This document shows, in pieces, positions 44,191 to 51,739 of a DNA stretch of 51,739 bases. A program made the translations under genes and the position numbers. The notes below the pieces were generated by a model, which was not told the origin of the DNA, searched no databases, and saw only the letters and a program-made list of their open reading frames with translations. The stretch comes from an uncultured Cellulophaga sp. (GTDB lineage Bacteria; Bacteroidota; Bacteroidia; Flavobacteriales; Flavobacteriaceae): positions 1 through 51,739 of the forward strand of contig CANLIE010000023.1 of NCBI GenBank assembly GCA_947491225.1, given 5' to 3'. Within the stretch, counting starts at the first letter, position 1. The number at the start of each line of letters is the position of its first letter.

Positions 44191-44814
44191 TTCGTATTTT
44201 GCTCAAAAGAAAATAAACGAAGTGATTTACTCCTGTAATCAGAAGGTATGCTCCTTTTAGCTATGCGGGTATCCCTATCCGAGCTAAAGACCAATTTGTT
44301 TTCGAACAATGCTGGTGCAAAATCAACGCCATCACTATTTTGCAGCAACCGCACAACTTCAAAGTCATTGCCCTTTGTGTGTATCCAATAGCGATAATCC
44401 TCATTTTTAAGGAAGAGCTTCGCCTTAATATCGGTATTCTTTCTCCTTTCTGAAAACCATTGCATCAAGGAATCGGATTTTTGCAACTCCCCATCGTTCG
44501 TAGGCAAAGAGCATAATCGTAGACATCTTCCAGCGGCAGCATGTCTATATTTGCTCTCCATATTTTATCATACAACTGGGTCGCTTTTTCGTATTGAGAC
44601 ATCTTCAAGTAAGAATCCGCCAAATTGCGAATGGCCTGATATGAAGAATCGCCCTTGGTCACAATCCCTGTGTAAACCTTTATGCCTTCAGGATAGTCAC
44701 CGTCCTCATAATATCGCTGCGCCCTTTGTTGTATTCGGTCTTGAGCCATTGCCCTCTGTACGAGTATGATCGCAATGGCCATTGCCGCTATTTTTATGTA
44801 CTTCAGTACTTCAT
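44139..44814 (-). pseudogene. 5' part of a TPR/PD40/OmpA-type (PorE-like) gene with three lesions
   Basis: Downstream partner of PorP on the minus strand, 12 bp after its stop. The natural start ATG (44814-44812, MKYIKIAAMAIAIILVQ) is destroyed by a perfect 8-base tandem duplication, GTACTTCA at 44798-44805 and 44806-44813 on the plus strand, which brings a stop after three codons. A signal peptide and TPR repeats follow (RAQRYYEDGDYPEGIK, AIRNLADSYLKMSQYEKA). A missing base in the C4 run at 44489-44492 shifts the frame at YALCLRTMG. The other frame continues with LQKSDSLMQWF and PD40-like FAPALFENKLVFSSDRDTR, and ends at SSKFIR, where the propeller, Ig-like and OmpA parts should follow. Typical length is about 650 aa; only about 220 remain. 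Confidence 0.75.
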
Positions 44815-44826
44815 TTCAATTGCGTT

Positions 44827-45771
44827 TTAGAAAAATCTGGCTACTACCTTGTGTTGCTTAAAAAAGAGCTCACATCGTAAAAAGATTTCAAATGTGCCGT
44901 TATTGAACTGAGTCCCGCCCAAAGCGGTGGTCTCCCTGTCATAGGCAAGACCCACCAACAGGTTTTTAGAGAGTTGAACTCCAGTCAACACACTTACAGC
45001 GGTGTTCCAACGATAAGATGCCCCAATAATATACGTGTCCTCATACATAAAGTTTGCCGACAGATCCACGTTTACAGGCTCTCCGTTCGATGTGTTCACT
45101 AAAAGTGCAGGTTTGAACTTCCATCCACGCCCCAGTTTGTTTACCCAGCCAATAATACCGTAGTAGCGTAGGTTATCTTTTGCCAAATAAGTTGTACTGC
45201 CATTATCAACATCGAAATAATCGGTTGTAAGTACACGTGGCACGGAAATACCTACATAAAAATCACGGGTATAGTAATAGGCTCCCACACCAATATTGGG
45301 TGCAAACTTTTGATTTGTGCTTTCCGCATTGTTGGCATCCAACCCTGGTTGGTAGTACCGTAATTTATTCAGGTCTGTGGTAATTAACCGCCCCCCAGCC
45401 TTTAGTCCAAAGGACAAGGTACCCTCTTGGGAGGTTCTGACCCCATACGAAAAATCGAAGTTGACATCCGTTGTATTATTGGTACCGTTACCAATACGAT
45501 CGTTGATTACAGAAAAACCTAGTCCCACGTGTCTGCCTATAGGAGTTGCAAAGGTTAACGATTGGGTTACAGGAGCCCCATCGACACCAGCCCATTGACT
45601 TCGATGCATTGGGGTAATGCCTATGACTCCTCGAGAACCCGTGTATCCTGGGTTAATAGTCTGTGTATTGTACATATACTGCGTATATTGGGGCGCTTGT
45701 TGTGCCCTGCTCGCCGTAGTGAGCAAGGCAATAAGCCCCATAAGAACAAGTTTGTTATTACAAAGTTTCAT
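44827..45771 (-). CDS. PorP/SprF-family type IX secretion outer-membrane protein
   Basis: A 314-aa outer-membrane protein: signal peptide (about 1-23, ending SRAQQ), the hallmark start QYTQYMYNTQTINPGYTGSRG (as QYTQYMYNTQ, INPGYTGSRG), then beta strands ending in FEIFLRCELFF and a C-terminal Phe. PorP/SprF proteins work with type IX secretion to export and anchor large surface adhesins with type-B sorting signals. It follows the adhesin gene by 17 bp and precedes the broken TPR/PD40 gene. The gene looks intact. GC content is visibly higher than in the first 40 kb. Confidence 0.92.
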   Translation of the reverse strand: MKLCNNKLVLMGLIALLTTASRAQQAPQYTQYMYNTQTINPGYTGSRGVIGITPMHRSQWAGVDGAPVTQSLTFATPIGRHVGLGFSVINDRIGNGTNNTTDVNFDFSYGVRTSQEGTLSFGLKAGGRLITTDLNKLRYYQPGLDANNAESTNQKFAPNIGVGAYYYTRDFYVGISVPRVLTTDYFDVDNGSTTYLAKDNLRYYGIIGWVNKLGRGWKFKPALLVNTSNGEPVNVDLSANFMYEDTYIIGASYRWNTAVSVLTGVQLSKNLLVGLAYDRETTALGGTQFNNGTFEIFLRCELFFKQHKVVARFF

Positions 45772-45788
45772 TGATTTGTTTATATGTG

Positions 45789-47477
45789 TTATTGGGTGAT
45801 GTATAAATATCCTGAACGTTTTCTTTTCTGGCCTTCCTTTGTATAGTGGATTATATAAAAGTATACGCCATCGGCAAGCTCACTGCCCTCTTTCAGTAGG
45901 TTACCAGAATTGGAAAATCCTGAAAATCTATTCGAAGCATTGTCATACCGGTTAATGCTAAAGACTTCTTTACCATAGCGATTGAACAGTTTAAAAGTAT
46001 TGTCTGGGAAATCGGTAATATTCCCAATTTGGAAAAAGCTTTCCGGATTTCCTTTTGAAACCGCCTCGTGCACAATCTGCAGATCACCCTGATTATTGTC
46101 ACGTTGAGTATAGTCTGGCACACCATCGCCGTTGGTATCGGTAAAATCGTTGGAATCGTTGGGGTCAGTGGCCGGATTGCCGTTCTCTTCCACATAATCG
46201 GGTACACCATCACCGTCGGTATCGATAAAATCGTTGGCATCGTTCGGATTCGTGACCGGATTGCCGTTCTCTTCCACATAATCAGGCACGCCATCACCAT
46301 CCGTATCGGTAAAATCGTTGGCATCGTTCGGATTCGTGGCCGGATTGCCGTTCTCTTCCACATAATCAGGCACGCCATCACCATCGGTATCAGTAAAATC
46401 GTTGGGGTCGTTCGGATTCGTGACCGGATTGCCGTTCTCTTCCACATAATCAGGCACGCCATCACCATCGGTATCGATAAAATCTTTAGGGTCATTGGGG
46501 TTCGTAGACGGATTGCCGTTCTCTTCCACATAATCAGGTACGCCATCACCATCGGTATCGGTATCGTCGATGCCCTCGGCCAAGGCGAAAACACCAAACT
46601 GCCCAATCGCTTGGGTACTGTACACCATTTGATTGACCGCATCCACAACGCCTCCTTCACTTACCCATTGTTGGCTTGCCACATCATAGCGTACCACTTT
46701 TAGGCGATCAATATTAGCTGTCAAATCAGCGGGAAGTGTGTATGTATTGTAGTGCAAGCCTACCACTGCCATACCGTTGCCCTGCAATTTGGTTAGCCTC
46801 CAATAGCCAGAGCTGGCAATTAAACCTATGTTCGACTGCTTTTGTTCATGCGCATGTACCGCATTGCTATTTTCGTTTACATAAACGCCCGAAAAAGACA
46901 GTTCGGCATCTGAAATTTGGCGCAGACCCAAACCATGGTATTGAGCATTGCCCCCTGTAGGTAGCACTACGGCTCCTTGTCCTTTTTTAAACACCGTTCC
47001 ATTTACATAGCCCGTATCGGAGGCACCGTTCACGACAGCCCCGTCTTCCAACCACAGTTGGCCCGGGTAATCGCGGGTATTCACAATGCCCTGTGTAAAC
47101 AGCAGGCCTGCCTGTACCGAAATATCACCCGAAAGCTGCACGCCCTGGACCGTATTTACCACCAGATGGGGCACCTCTGTAAAACCGCTACCGCTAAGCG
47201 ATTGTGCAGTAGTTCCTTGTAGGTGTACTTGCCCACTATGGGCGGTATTGGTATAGGTGAAACCGCCTTCATTCACCCAGTTTTGGGCTAAGTACAACTG
47301 CCCATCGTTGGCAAATTGCCCCGTGATCGTATTAGTAATCGGGCTTAACACCCCTACCGTAGTTTGTGGGGCTATTGACACATCACCTGTATTGGTAATT
47401 TGCCCGTAGCTGCTAAGCCCACTGCCTAGCAGTAAGGTAAGCAACCATCTATTGATTTGTAATTGCATCATATACAT
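45789..47477 (-). CDS. Secreted surface protein with thrombospondin type 3 repeats and type-B T9SS sorting domain
   Basis: 562 aa with start at 47477 (MYMMQLQINRWLL), the first that clears the previous gene by 8 bases. A signal peptide (about 1-26, ending SSYGQ) precedes a beta-rich head (about 30-305). Five 28-aa copies of DTDGDGVPDYVEENGNP..TNPND..DF and one diverged sixth follow, Asp-rich loops that bind calcium as in thrombospondin type 3. The C-terminal about 95 residues (FKLFNRYGKEVFSINRYDN, DGVYFYIIHY, KRKRSGYLYITQ) match the gliding-motility type-B sorting domain, which directs export by type IX secretion. Just upstream of PorP/SprF. Confidence 0.87.
   Translation of the reverse strand: MYMMQLQINRWLLTLLLGSGLSSYGQITNTGDVSIAPQTTVGVLSPITNTITGQFANDGQLYLAQNWVNEGGFTYTNTAHSGQVHLQGTTAQSLSGSGFTEVPHLVVNTVQGVQLSGDISVQAGLLFTQGIVNTRDYPGQLWLEDGAVVNGASDTGYVNGTVFKKGQGAVVLPTGGNAQYHGLGLRQISDAELSFSGVYVNENSNAVHAHEQKQSNIGLIASSGYWRLTKLQGNGMAVVGLHYNTYTLPADLTANIDRLKVVRYDVASQQWVSEGGVVDAVNQMVYSTQAIGQFGVFALAEGIDDTDTDGDGVPDYVEENGNPSTNPNDPKDFIDTDGDGVPDYVEENGNPVTNPNDPNDFTDTDGDGVPDYVEENGNPATNPNDANDFTDTDGDGVPDYVEENGNPVTNPNDANDFIDTDGDGVPDYVEENGNPATDPNDSNDFTDTNGDGVPDYTQRDNNQGDLQIVHEAVSKGNPESFFQIGNITDFPDNTFKLFNRYGKEVFSINRYDNASNRFSGFSNSGNLLKEGSELADGVYFYIIHYTKEGQKRKRSGYLYITQ
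46117..46567 (-). repeat. Five 84-bp tandem repeats in the surface-protein gene
   Basis: The phrase TTGCCGTTCTCTTCCACAT begins at 46177, 46261, 46345, 46429 and 46513 (plus-strand reading), exactly 84 bases apart. Units are nearly identical at the DNA level and encode 28-aa calcium-binding repeats. A sixth, diverged unit lies at the lower-coordinate end. Because the unit length is a multiple of three, gain or loss of units keeps the reading frame. Confidence 0.9.
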
Positions 47478-47485
47478 CTTATAGG

Positions 47486-49312
47486 TTATGGTTTTGGACC
47501 AATCATCATCCAACGTAAAGTAGCTGATGTTGAACTGCCATTTGCCTTTACATTAAAAGAAATTTGGTTCGTTGAAATTAAATTGGCGTGCGAAACATAC
47601 ACATTAGTATCGCCCTGAGGTGCCATTATGGTGGCAGTAAGTGATGATCCCGTAACATTGCCCATCTCATACACAAAAAGTTGAGTATCACCATTTACCG
47701 TTATAACACCCCATTGCATACGCACATCACCTATATCAATATATCGAATCTCTTCTGTTGGGTGGGTCACCATAGTCGGAACTGTATTGTCTACTAAAGC
47801 CTTTACACTTTCTGCGCTTGGTACATTACTACTAGAAGCCGTAGCAAAAGTATCGTCGTCTATTACGGTTGTTAAAGAAGGGTCTAATACTGTTTTTTGG
47901 GCTTTGATACCAACAATTCTCCATGTAGCTGTACCACTACAATTTATTGTTAGACTTGTACCGGATGCATTTATATCTGCATGAAGATAATATACTGTGT
48001 CCGCATAAATTAAAATCCTTTTACTTGCCATGTCTGATACTAATATCGTACCATGAACAGCGTGTTCATCAGAAGCTATATCCCAATTATCTGTTTCAAG
48101 TCTAATGTATTCGTAATCACTTACATTGGCTGGAATGGCAATAGTTGTTCCATAGCCACCTGTTGCAGTAGCTAAAACTGTCTCTACATCTTCTGTAGCC
48201 CCACCGCTTTGCCATTCTGGGGCAGTAGCACCACTGTTCATTACCAAAGATTGGCTGGCTGTACCTTTTGGTAAGCGTACCCAATCAGTACCATTAAAAT
48301 ATGCCATGTCGCCAACCGCTTCGCCAGCCAAAGAGATATCAGTTCCGTCTACGGCGTCGTCTTCAATGGTAAGTGTACCGTCGTTTGCTATGGTAGCATC
48401 GCCGCTTACGGCTACAGCTGTTGCTTCGTTACTGGCATTGCCTACAAACAAGTTGGCATCGGCTAATGTTTTATCCAGTTTGGTAGCTATAGCTGTGGCA
48501 TTATCAGCAATGCCGCTGATGTCTTGGTCGCCTGTGTTGATTCCTGAAGTGTTGCCCAAGACAGTGGCTTGTGCCGTGGTAAGGCCGACCTTGGCGGTGT
48601 TCAGTGCAATGGCATCGTTCTGTGTGGTCTGCTCCGTTTGCAATGTGGATATGGAAGAGGCATTGGTCGCAATACCGCTGATGTCTTGGTCGCCTGTGTT
48701 GGTGCCCGAGGTGTTGCCCAAGATTGTAGCTTGTGCTGTGGTAAGGCCAACCTTGGCGGTGTTCAGTGCAATGGCATTGTTCTGTGTGGTCTGCTCCGTT
48801 TGCAATGTGGATATGGAAGAGGCATTGGTCGCAATACCGCTGATGTCTTGGTCGCCCGTGTTGATTCCTGAAGTGTTGCCCAAGATTGTAGCTTGTGCCG
48901 TGGTAAGGCCAACCTTTGCCGTATTGATATCGACCAATGCCTTGAGCACGCGTCCTTGATTGGCAGAGAGCGGTTCCGTTGTACTTGCGGACGTTAGATT
49001 ATCAATAATAGCCGATATTTCTCCTGTAGAGAGTCTATTCCATTTGTTATCGGCCCAATAATGGTAACCGGTGCTGAGGTTGCCATTAGTACTGGTATTA
49101 TATACCAATAAGCTTTCTACATTGCCATTTGCAATGGTCGTTTGATCTGTTTCTGAAGTTAGGGCAACATTCGGAATCAAAATTCCGCGGTCATTAGCCA
49201 CAATCTCCAATTGGGTGGATGGATTGGGCGTGGTGGTTCCTATACCCATTTGTGCAAAGGAATAGGTGCCACAAAACAAGACGAATAATAGAATTATTTT
49301 TTTGGTTTTCAT
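47486..49312 (-). CDS. Exported tail-fibre-like surface protein
   Basis: 608 aa with start ATG at 49312 (MKTKKIILLFVLFCG). A signal peptide (about 1-21, ending FAQ) leads to MGIGTTTPNPSTQLEI, the opening typical of Bacteroidota tail-fibre-like exported proteins. From about 140 to 310, units of 54 aa repeat two to three times (NTAKVGLTTAQATILGNTSG..NTGDQDISGIATNASSIS, given in part). These are rich in Thr, Ala and Gln with a pattern compatible with a trimeric fibre. The final part (DIGDVRMQWGVITVNGD ... STSATLRWMMIGPKP) resembles the gp53-like end domain of phage tail fibres. Secreted, possibly a trimeric adhesin. First gene of the GC-richer adhesin operon. Confidence 0.75.
   Translation of the reverse strand: MKTKKIILLFVLFCGTYSFAQMGIGTTTPNPSTQLEIVANDRGILIPNVALTSETDQTTIANGNVESLLVYNTSTNGNLSTGYHYWADNKWNRLSTGEISAIIDNLTSASTTEPLSANQGRVLKALVDINTAKVGLTTAQATILGNTSGINTGDQDISGIATNASSISTLQTEQTTQNNAIALNTAKVGLTTAQATILGNTSGTNTGDQDISGIATNASSISTLQTEQTTQNDAIALNTAKVGLTTAQATVLGNTSGINTGDQDISGIADNATAIATKLDKTLADANLFVGNASNEATAVAVSGDATIANDGTLTIEDDAVDGTDISLAGEAVGDMAYFNGTDWVRLPKGTASQSLVMNSGATAPEWQSGGATEDVETVLATATGGYGTTIAIPANVSDYEYIRLETDNWDIASDEHAVHGTILVSDMASKRILIYADTVYYLHADINASGTSLTINCSGTATWRIVGIKAQKTVLDPSLTTVIDDDTFATASSSNVPSAESVKALVDNTVPTMVTHPTEEIRYIDIGDVRMQWGVITVNGDTQLFVYEMGNVTGSSLTATIMAPQGDTNVYVSHANLISTNQISFNVKANGSSTSATLRWMMIGPKP
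48520..48930 (-). repeat. 162-bp repeats in the tail-fibre-like gene
   Basis: The motif GAAGTGTTGCCCAAG or GAGGTGTTGCCCAAG occurs at 48546, 48708 and 48870 (plus-strand reading), 162 bases apart. Two full units and a part of a third are nearly identical. The unit codes for 54 residues, so number changes keep the frame. Confidence 0.85.
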
Positions 49313-49391
49313 TATTATACTGATATGGATTAATTTTTTTTTTAAGTGTGGGTGAGATATAAGCAAAAGGAAAAAGTCTGGAAGTTGTATG

Positions 49392-49736
49392 CTATAATGA
49401 ACCAGTTACTCTTCCCCTAATCAAAAAAGATATGGGTTGTCCCCTTATAAACATAGAAACAGGGAATCTATATGTATTAATTAGAGTGTAAAGACAATGT
49501 TCCTCTCCATTTTTTAGGCGTATATAGTCTTGATCAACAAAAACTATCTCTTTAGAAAAAAGAGTAGGGGATATAAATACAAAATTGGCCAGTTGCCCCA
49601 CAATGGCGTTAAAGAATAGGCTAAACAGGTGTAAAAAAACTAAATAGGAGAGGCCGTTATGCAGTACTTTTTTTTGTTCCACAAATGCTCGTACACTCCG
49701 TTCAGAACAGTTGTTTCTCGAATAAACTAGAGTCAT
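49392..49736 (-). CDS. Doubtful open frame, unknown
   Basis: 114 codons open on the minus strand. The middle is hydrophobic (LSYLVFLHLFSLFFNAIVG), which could be a membrane helix or late signal peptide, and the rest shows no family. It ends 79 bp upstream of the tail-fibre-like gene. No promoter seen. I give it low confidence as a real gene. Confidence 0.25.
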   Translation of the reverse strand: MTLVYSRNNCSERSVRAFVEQKKVLHNGLSYLVFLHLFSLFFNAIVGQLANFVFISPTLFSKEIVFVDQDYIRLKNGEEHCLYTLINTYRFPVSMFIRGQPISFLIRGRVTGSL

Positions 49737-50322
49737 AATTTGTAAATCCCGTAGGGAAATTATGACCAGTATTACATTTTTTGCACTGTAAGTATATAAC
49801 AGATTTATCTTACTTATAAATAATTGTTGTCAGTTCCCACAAAACGTATGTGAAACAACACTTTCATCATTATAAAGCACTATATGCAACCTAAAATAAC
49901 TTAACCCAGAAAAGCTTGTGAAACATAATGTACTTAAACTATGTTATCCAGTCAAGGCTGAAAAATTGCTACGCCTTTAGATATTAATGTTAAGAGGAAG
50001 TTATTGAGGACTGTACTTTTAGTCCTATTTAGATTATTGGTATTATAATCATCTTTCTATTGGTTGGGATAATATCAATAACGGTAACATACCATCAAGA
50101 GGGTTGCTATGCAACAGTATCCTTGATAAAGTTTCAATCAATGTTTATCTTGAGTTCAGCAGAAACTCTCACCGTAAAAAATGACCATATTATTACAGCA
50201 ACTTGATTTCATCAGACTAGTCAAACCAAACTTTTCTTTTTAAGTAAAGTTACGTTAAAAAACAATTGCTTTTTGGTAGTTTGAATAAGTTCAACAAGTC
50301 ACAATGGTATAACAGCAGAAAA
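49737..50322. other. Gene-free stretch with small hairpins
   Basis: About 590 bases without a supported gene. Two small hairpins are seen: AGGACT / AGTCCT near 50005-50025 followed by ATTT, and GTTGC / GCAAC near 50104-50116. The region looks like eroded DNA before the AraC gene; nothing else recognised. Confidence 0.4.
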
Positions 50323-51183
50323 TTAGTTGACAGACTGTATTTTTAAGACTGAAGGCGCAGTACCAAATTCTTTCTTAAATGAACGGCTAAAGTGTTCCAA
50401 AGCCTGAAATCCAGACTCAAAAGCGATATCACTTATGCTCATATCAGTCGATAATATGAGGGAATGGGCAAAGTATAACCTTTTGCGGAGTATCCATTGG
50501 CGAGGCGTACGACCTAGAATCATTTTCACTTCCCTATTAAAGGTAGAAAGGCTCCGTCCCGATAAAGTAGCCAATTCTTTTAAGGACACAGGCATCAAAA
50601 AATTTCCTTCTAGAAACTTGATTAAATCGGCCCTTTCATGCCTAGTATATTCTTTGAAAACAATAGCTAGTTGAGGATTGGAAGCTATGATTCCCTTAAG
50701 AGCCTTTTCAACCATAGATAGTAATTCTGTTGGCTGTAGCTGCTGGATTTGATGAAACTGTTGCTGAACGGAAATTATTACATCCATAAGCCCAGAGGTA
50801 TCTTCTATCGGCACTATACGCTGTTTAACAGGCGTCAGATCGTCAGTAAAATCGATATCTGCTATTACCTTACGAATATAACTATCGTATAACGCAAACT
50901 TTATTTTTCTCAGGGGTTCTCCATCCTTTCCGGGTTTTGCTTTCATAGTGAGTGAGGTATACTTCCTCACTAGAAAAAAACTACCTTTTGAAACAGTATA
51001 TACGGTATTCTCATATTCTAATTCAAGGATTCCCTGTTCAACATAAACCAAATAATTTGCAGGAACATATACTTCTAGCTTACCATTATTCATATTAGTT
51101 ATAGCTCCCCCATGTATGCAACCAACACTTAAATCCTCACATTTCAAAAGTTGGTATCCGCTCGGTAAAACTTTCACTTCCAT
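50323..51183 (-). CDS. AraC-family transcriptional regulator
   Basis: A 286-aa cytosolic regulator. The N-terminal part (about 1-170) is a beta-rich sensor domain (YVPANYLVYVEQGILELEYEN, as VPANYLVYVEQG, LELEYEN) of cupin-like type. The C-terminal AraC HTH (about 185-286) has LKELATLSGRSLSTFNREVK and SISDIAFESGFQALEHFSRSFKKEFG (as ISDIAFESGFQ, HFSRSFKKEFG), the second helix pair very typical. The gene stands alone in a mainly non-coding area, and its target is unknown. Confidence 0.88.
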   Translation of the reverse strand: MEVKVLPSGYQLLKCEDLSVGCIHGGAITNMNNGKLEVYVPANYLVYVEQGILELEYENTVYTVSKGSFFLVRKYTSLTMKAKPGKDGEPLRKIKFALYDSYIRKVIADIDFTDDLTPVKQRIVPIEDTSGLMDVIISVQQQFHQIQQLQPTELLSMVEKALKGIIASNPQLAIVFKEYTRHERADLIKFLEGNFLMPVSLKELATLSGRSLSTFNREVKMILGRTPRQWILRKRLYFAHSLILSTDMSISDIAFESGFQALEHFSRSFKKEFGTAPSVLKIQSVN

Positions 51184-51739
51184 CAGAGCAAATTACAACT
51201 TTTTTACTGGAGAAATTAGAACTTTTTCATTTTTCTTTTTGTTGATTTATTTTCAGTCAACAACAATAAATGATAGATAAGTTAAATCTTTTCCTTTCCG
51301 CTGAAAAGAAAAGCCCGCTTGTTACAAATGTGCAAAAGTGTAATACCAGTCATTATTAGAACTGATTTACGGTAACTTACGGGCTTTTTAAAAACTATTT
51401 CTTTGGCTTAAGCCTATACTAGGTTTTAAGGAATCAACCTCTCTTCATAGAGCTTTGAGGGATTCTTTGGATTAAAATTAAGAATAGGCTATAAACTTCA
51501 TTTGACTAAAAATGTCAAAGTAGCTTAGGAACCGTTTATTTGTCCTTGTTATAATCAGGTTGCTTTCATCATCGTGAAATGAAAATTGACATAAAAATGG
51601 GTAATTGTTTATTTTAAGCGTTGTAGGTCATAGCTTCCGAAGAGGACACGACAATGTCTAAGTAGTCGAGCCTTAAAAAAGGAGTAACACATTTATTATA
51701 AATCATTTACGGTTATTTTTTAATATATAACTCTTGCCT
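51184..51739. other. Gene-free end of window with a structured hairpin
   Basis: About 550 bases with no supported gene. A long imperfect hairpin occupies 51309-51388 (separate entry). The rest has no recognised features; the window may end inside a regulatory region of a gene beyond it. Confidence 0.4.
51309..51389. other. Long bulged hairpin, candidate structured RNA or recombination site
   Basis: Outer arms AAAAGCCCG (51309-51317) and CGGGCTTTT (51380-51388), a symmetric internal loop (CTT / TTA), then GTTAC (51321-51325) / GTAAC (51372-51376), then AAAT / ATTT, and CAGT / ACTG towards the loop. A T-run follows on the plus strand. Could be a terminator with a long loop, a small RNA, or an attC-like folded site. 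No plus-strand gene lies before it. Confidence 0.45.

Noticed and set aside
46068-46703. Long plus-strand open frame opposite the surface-protein gene
   Set aside because: It is the mirror of the 84-bp repeats of the minus-strand gene, which has a signal peptide, calcium-binding repeats and sorting domain. A third frame at 45893-46660 has the same cause.
48306-48959. Plus-strand open frame opposite the tail-fibre-like gene
   Set aside because: A shadow of the 162-bp repeats; composition is not protein-like and the minus-strand gene is clearly real.

Overview
This is a chromosomal window from a member of the Bacteroidota, almost certainly family Flavobacteriaceae. The support is an AT-rich sequence with TAnnTTTG-type -7 promoter elements (best at 219-226 and 28342-28349), a PorP/SprF protein of the type IX secretion system, a surface protein with a type-B (gliding-motility) C-terminal sorting domain, and many typical flavobacterial families (LETM1-related protein, 2TM-domain proteins, head-GIN and PspC proteins, TIGR00266, DUF2141). 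I cannot name the genus from sequence alone.

Layout. (1) 1-32.5 kb reads as stable core genome. It holds secreted M1 and M16 peptidases, a DinB-like protein, a MoxR-type AAA ATPase with a VWA partner, a very large sortilin-like beta-propeller protein, YceI and LETM1-related proteins. A LytTR two-component module follows, with four copies of a 2TM domain, one fused to the kinase. Then come RluF, a PaiB-like protein, a phosphoesterase, dps divergent from oxyR, PBP4, an unknown protein with an R-x4-H (HEPN-like) motif, TIGR00266, DUF4442, a PadR-PspC-GIN envelope-stress-like cluster and trxB. (2) 32.8-36.2 kb is a hot spot of decayed mobile DNA around three tRNA genes (Arg-TCT on minus, Ser-GCT and Pro-TGG on plus). 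It contains an XRE regulator with a palindromic operator, a broken cytosine-5 methyltransferase cut off by a dispersed-repeat-like sequence, and a tyrosine recombinase remnant directly after tRNA-Pro. (3) 36.2-39.4 kb is a compact DNA-alkylation-damage operon: AraC-Ogt fusion, 2OG-Fe(II) oxygenase, DUF1330, stand-alone Ada zinc domain, AlkB and VOC. In effect it is an Ada protein split over two genes. (4) 39.6-44.2 kb is an accessory stretch: membrane-anchored AraC regulator, lipoprotein hydrolase, beta-barrel-like protein, SDR, a decayed hydrolase and a frameshifted membrane gene. (5) 44.2-49.3 kb is a visibly GC-richer minus-strand surface-adhesin locus: tail-fibre-like protein, thrombospondin type 3 repeat protein with type-B sorting domain, PorP/SprF, and the broken 5' part of a TPR/PD40 protein. 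(6) 49.4-51.7 kb is mostly non-coding apart from one AraC regulator.

How the genes work together. OxyR/Dps and TrxB handle oxidative stress. The 36-39 kb operon repairs alkylated DNA and probably senses methylation through its split Ada parts. The adhesin locus makes secreted fibres anchored through PorP, but its last gene carries three independent lesions, so the locus may be decaying or fed by a homologue elsewhere.

The most interesting leads are the split-Ada operon, the R-x4-H protein, the 2TM expansion around one histidine kinase, and a set of short dispersed sequences (CAAGTTTCGGG-type in three places; a GGGCGTT...CTAACGC element inside the methyltransferase) that lie at the borders of accessory genes and may be traces of an undescribed gene-shuffling process. 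All functional calls come from reading motifs in the sequence; no database search was run.
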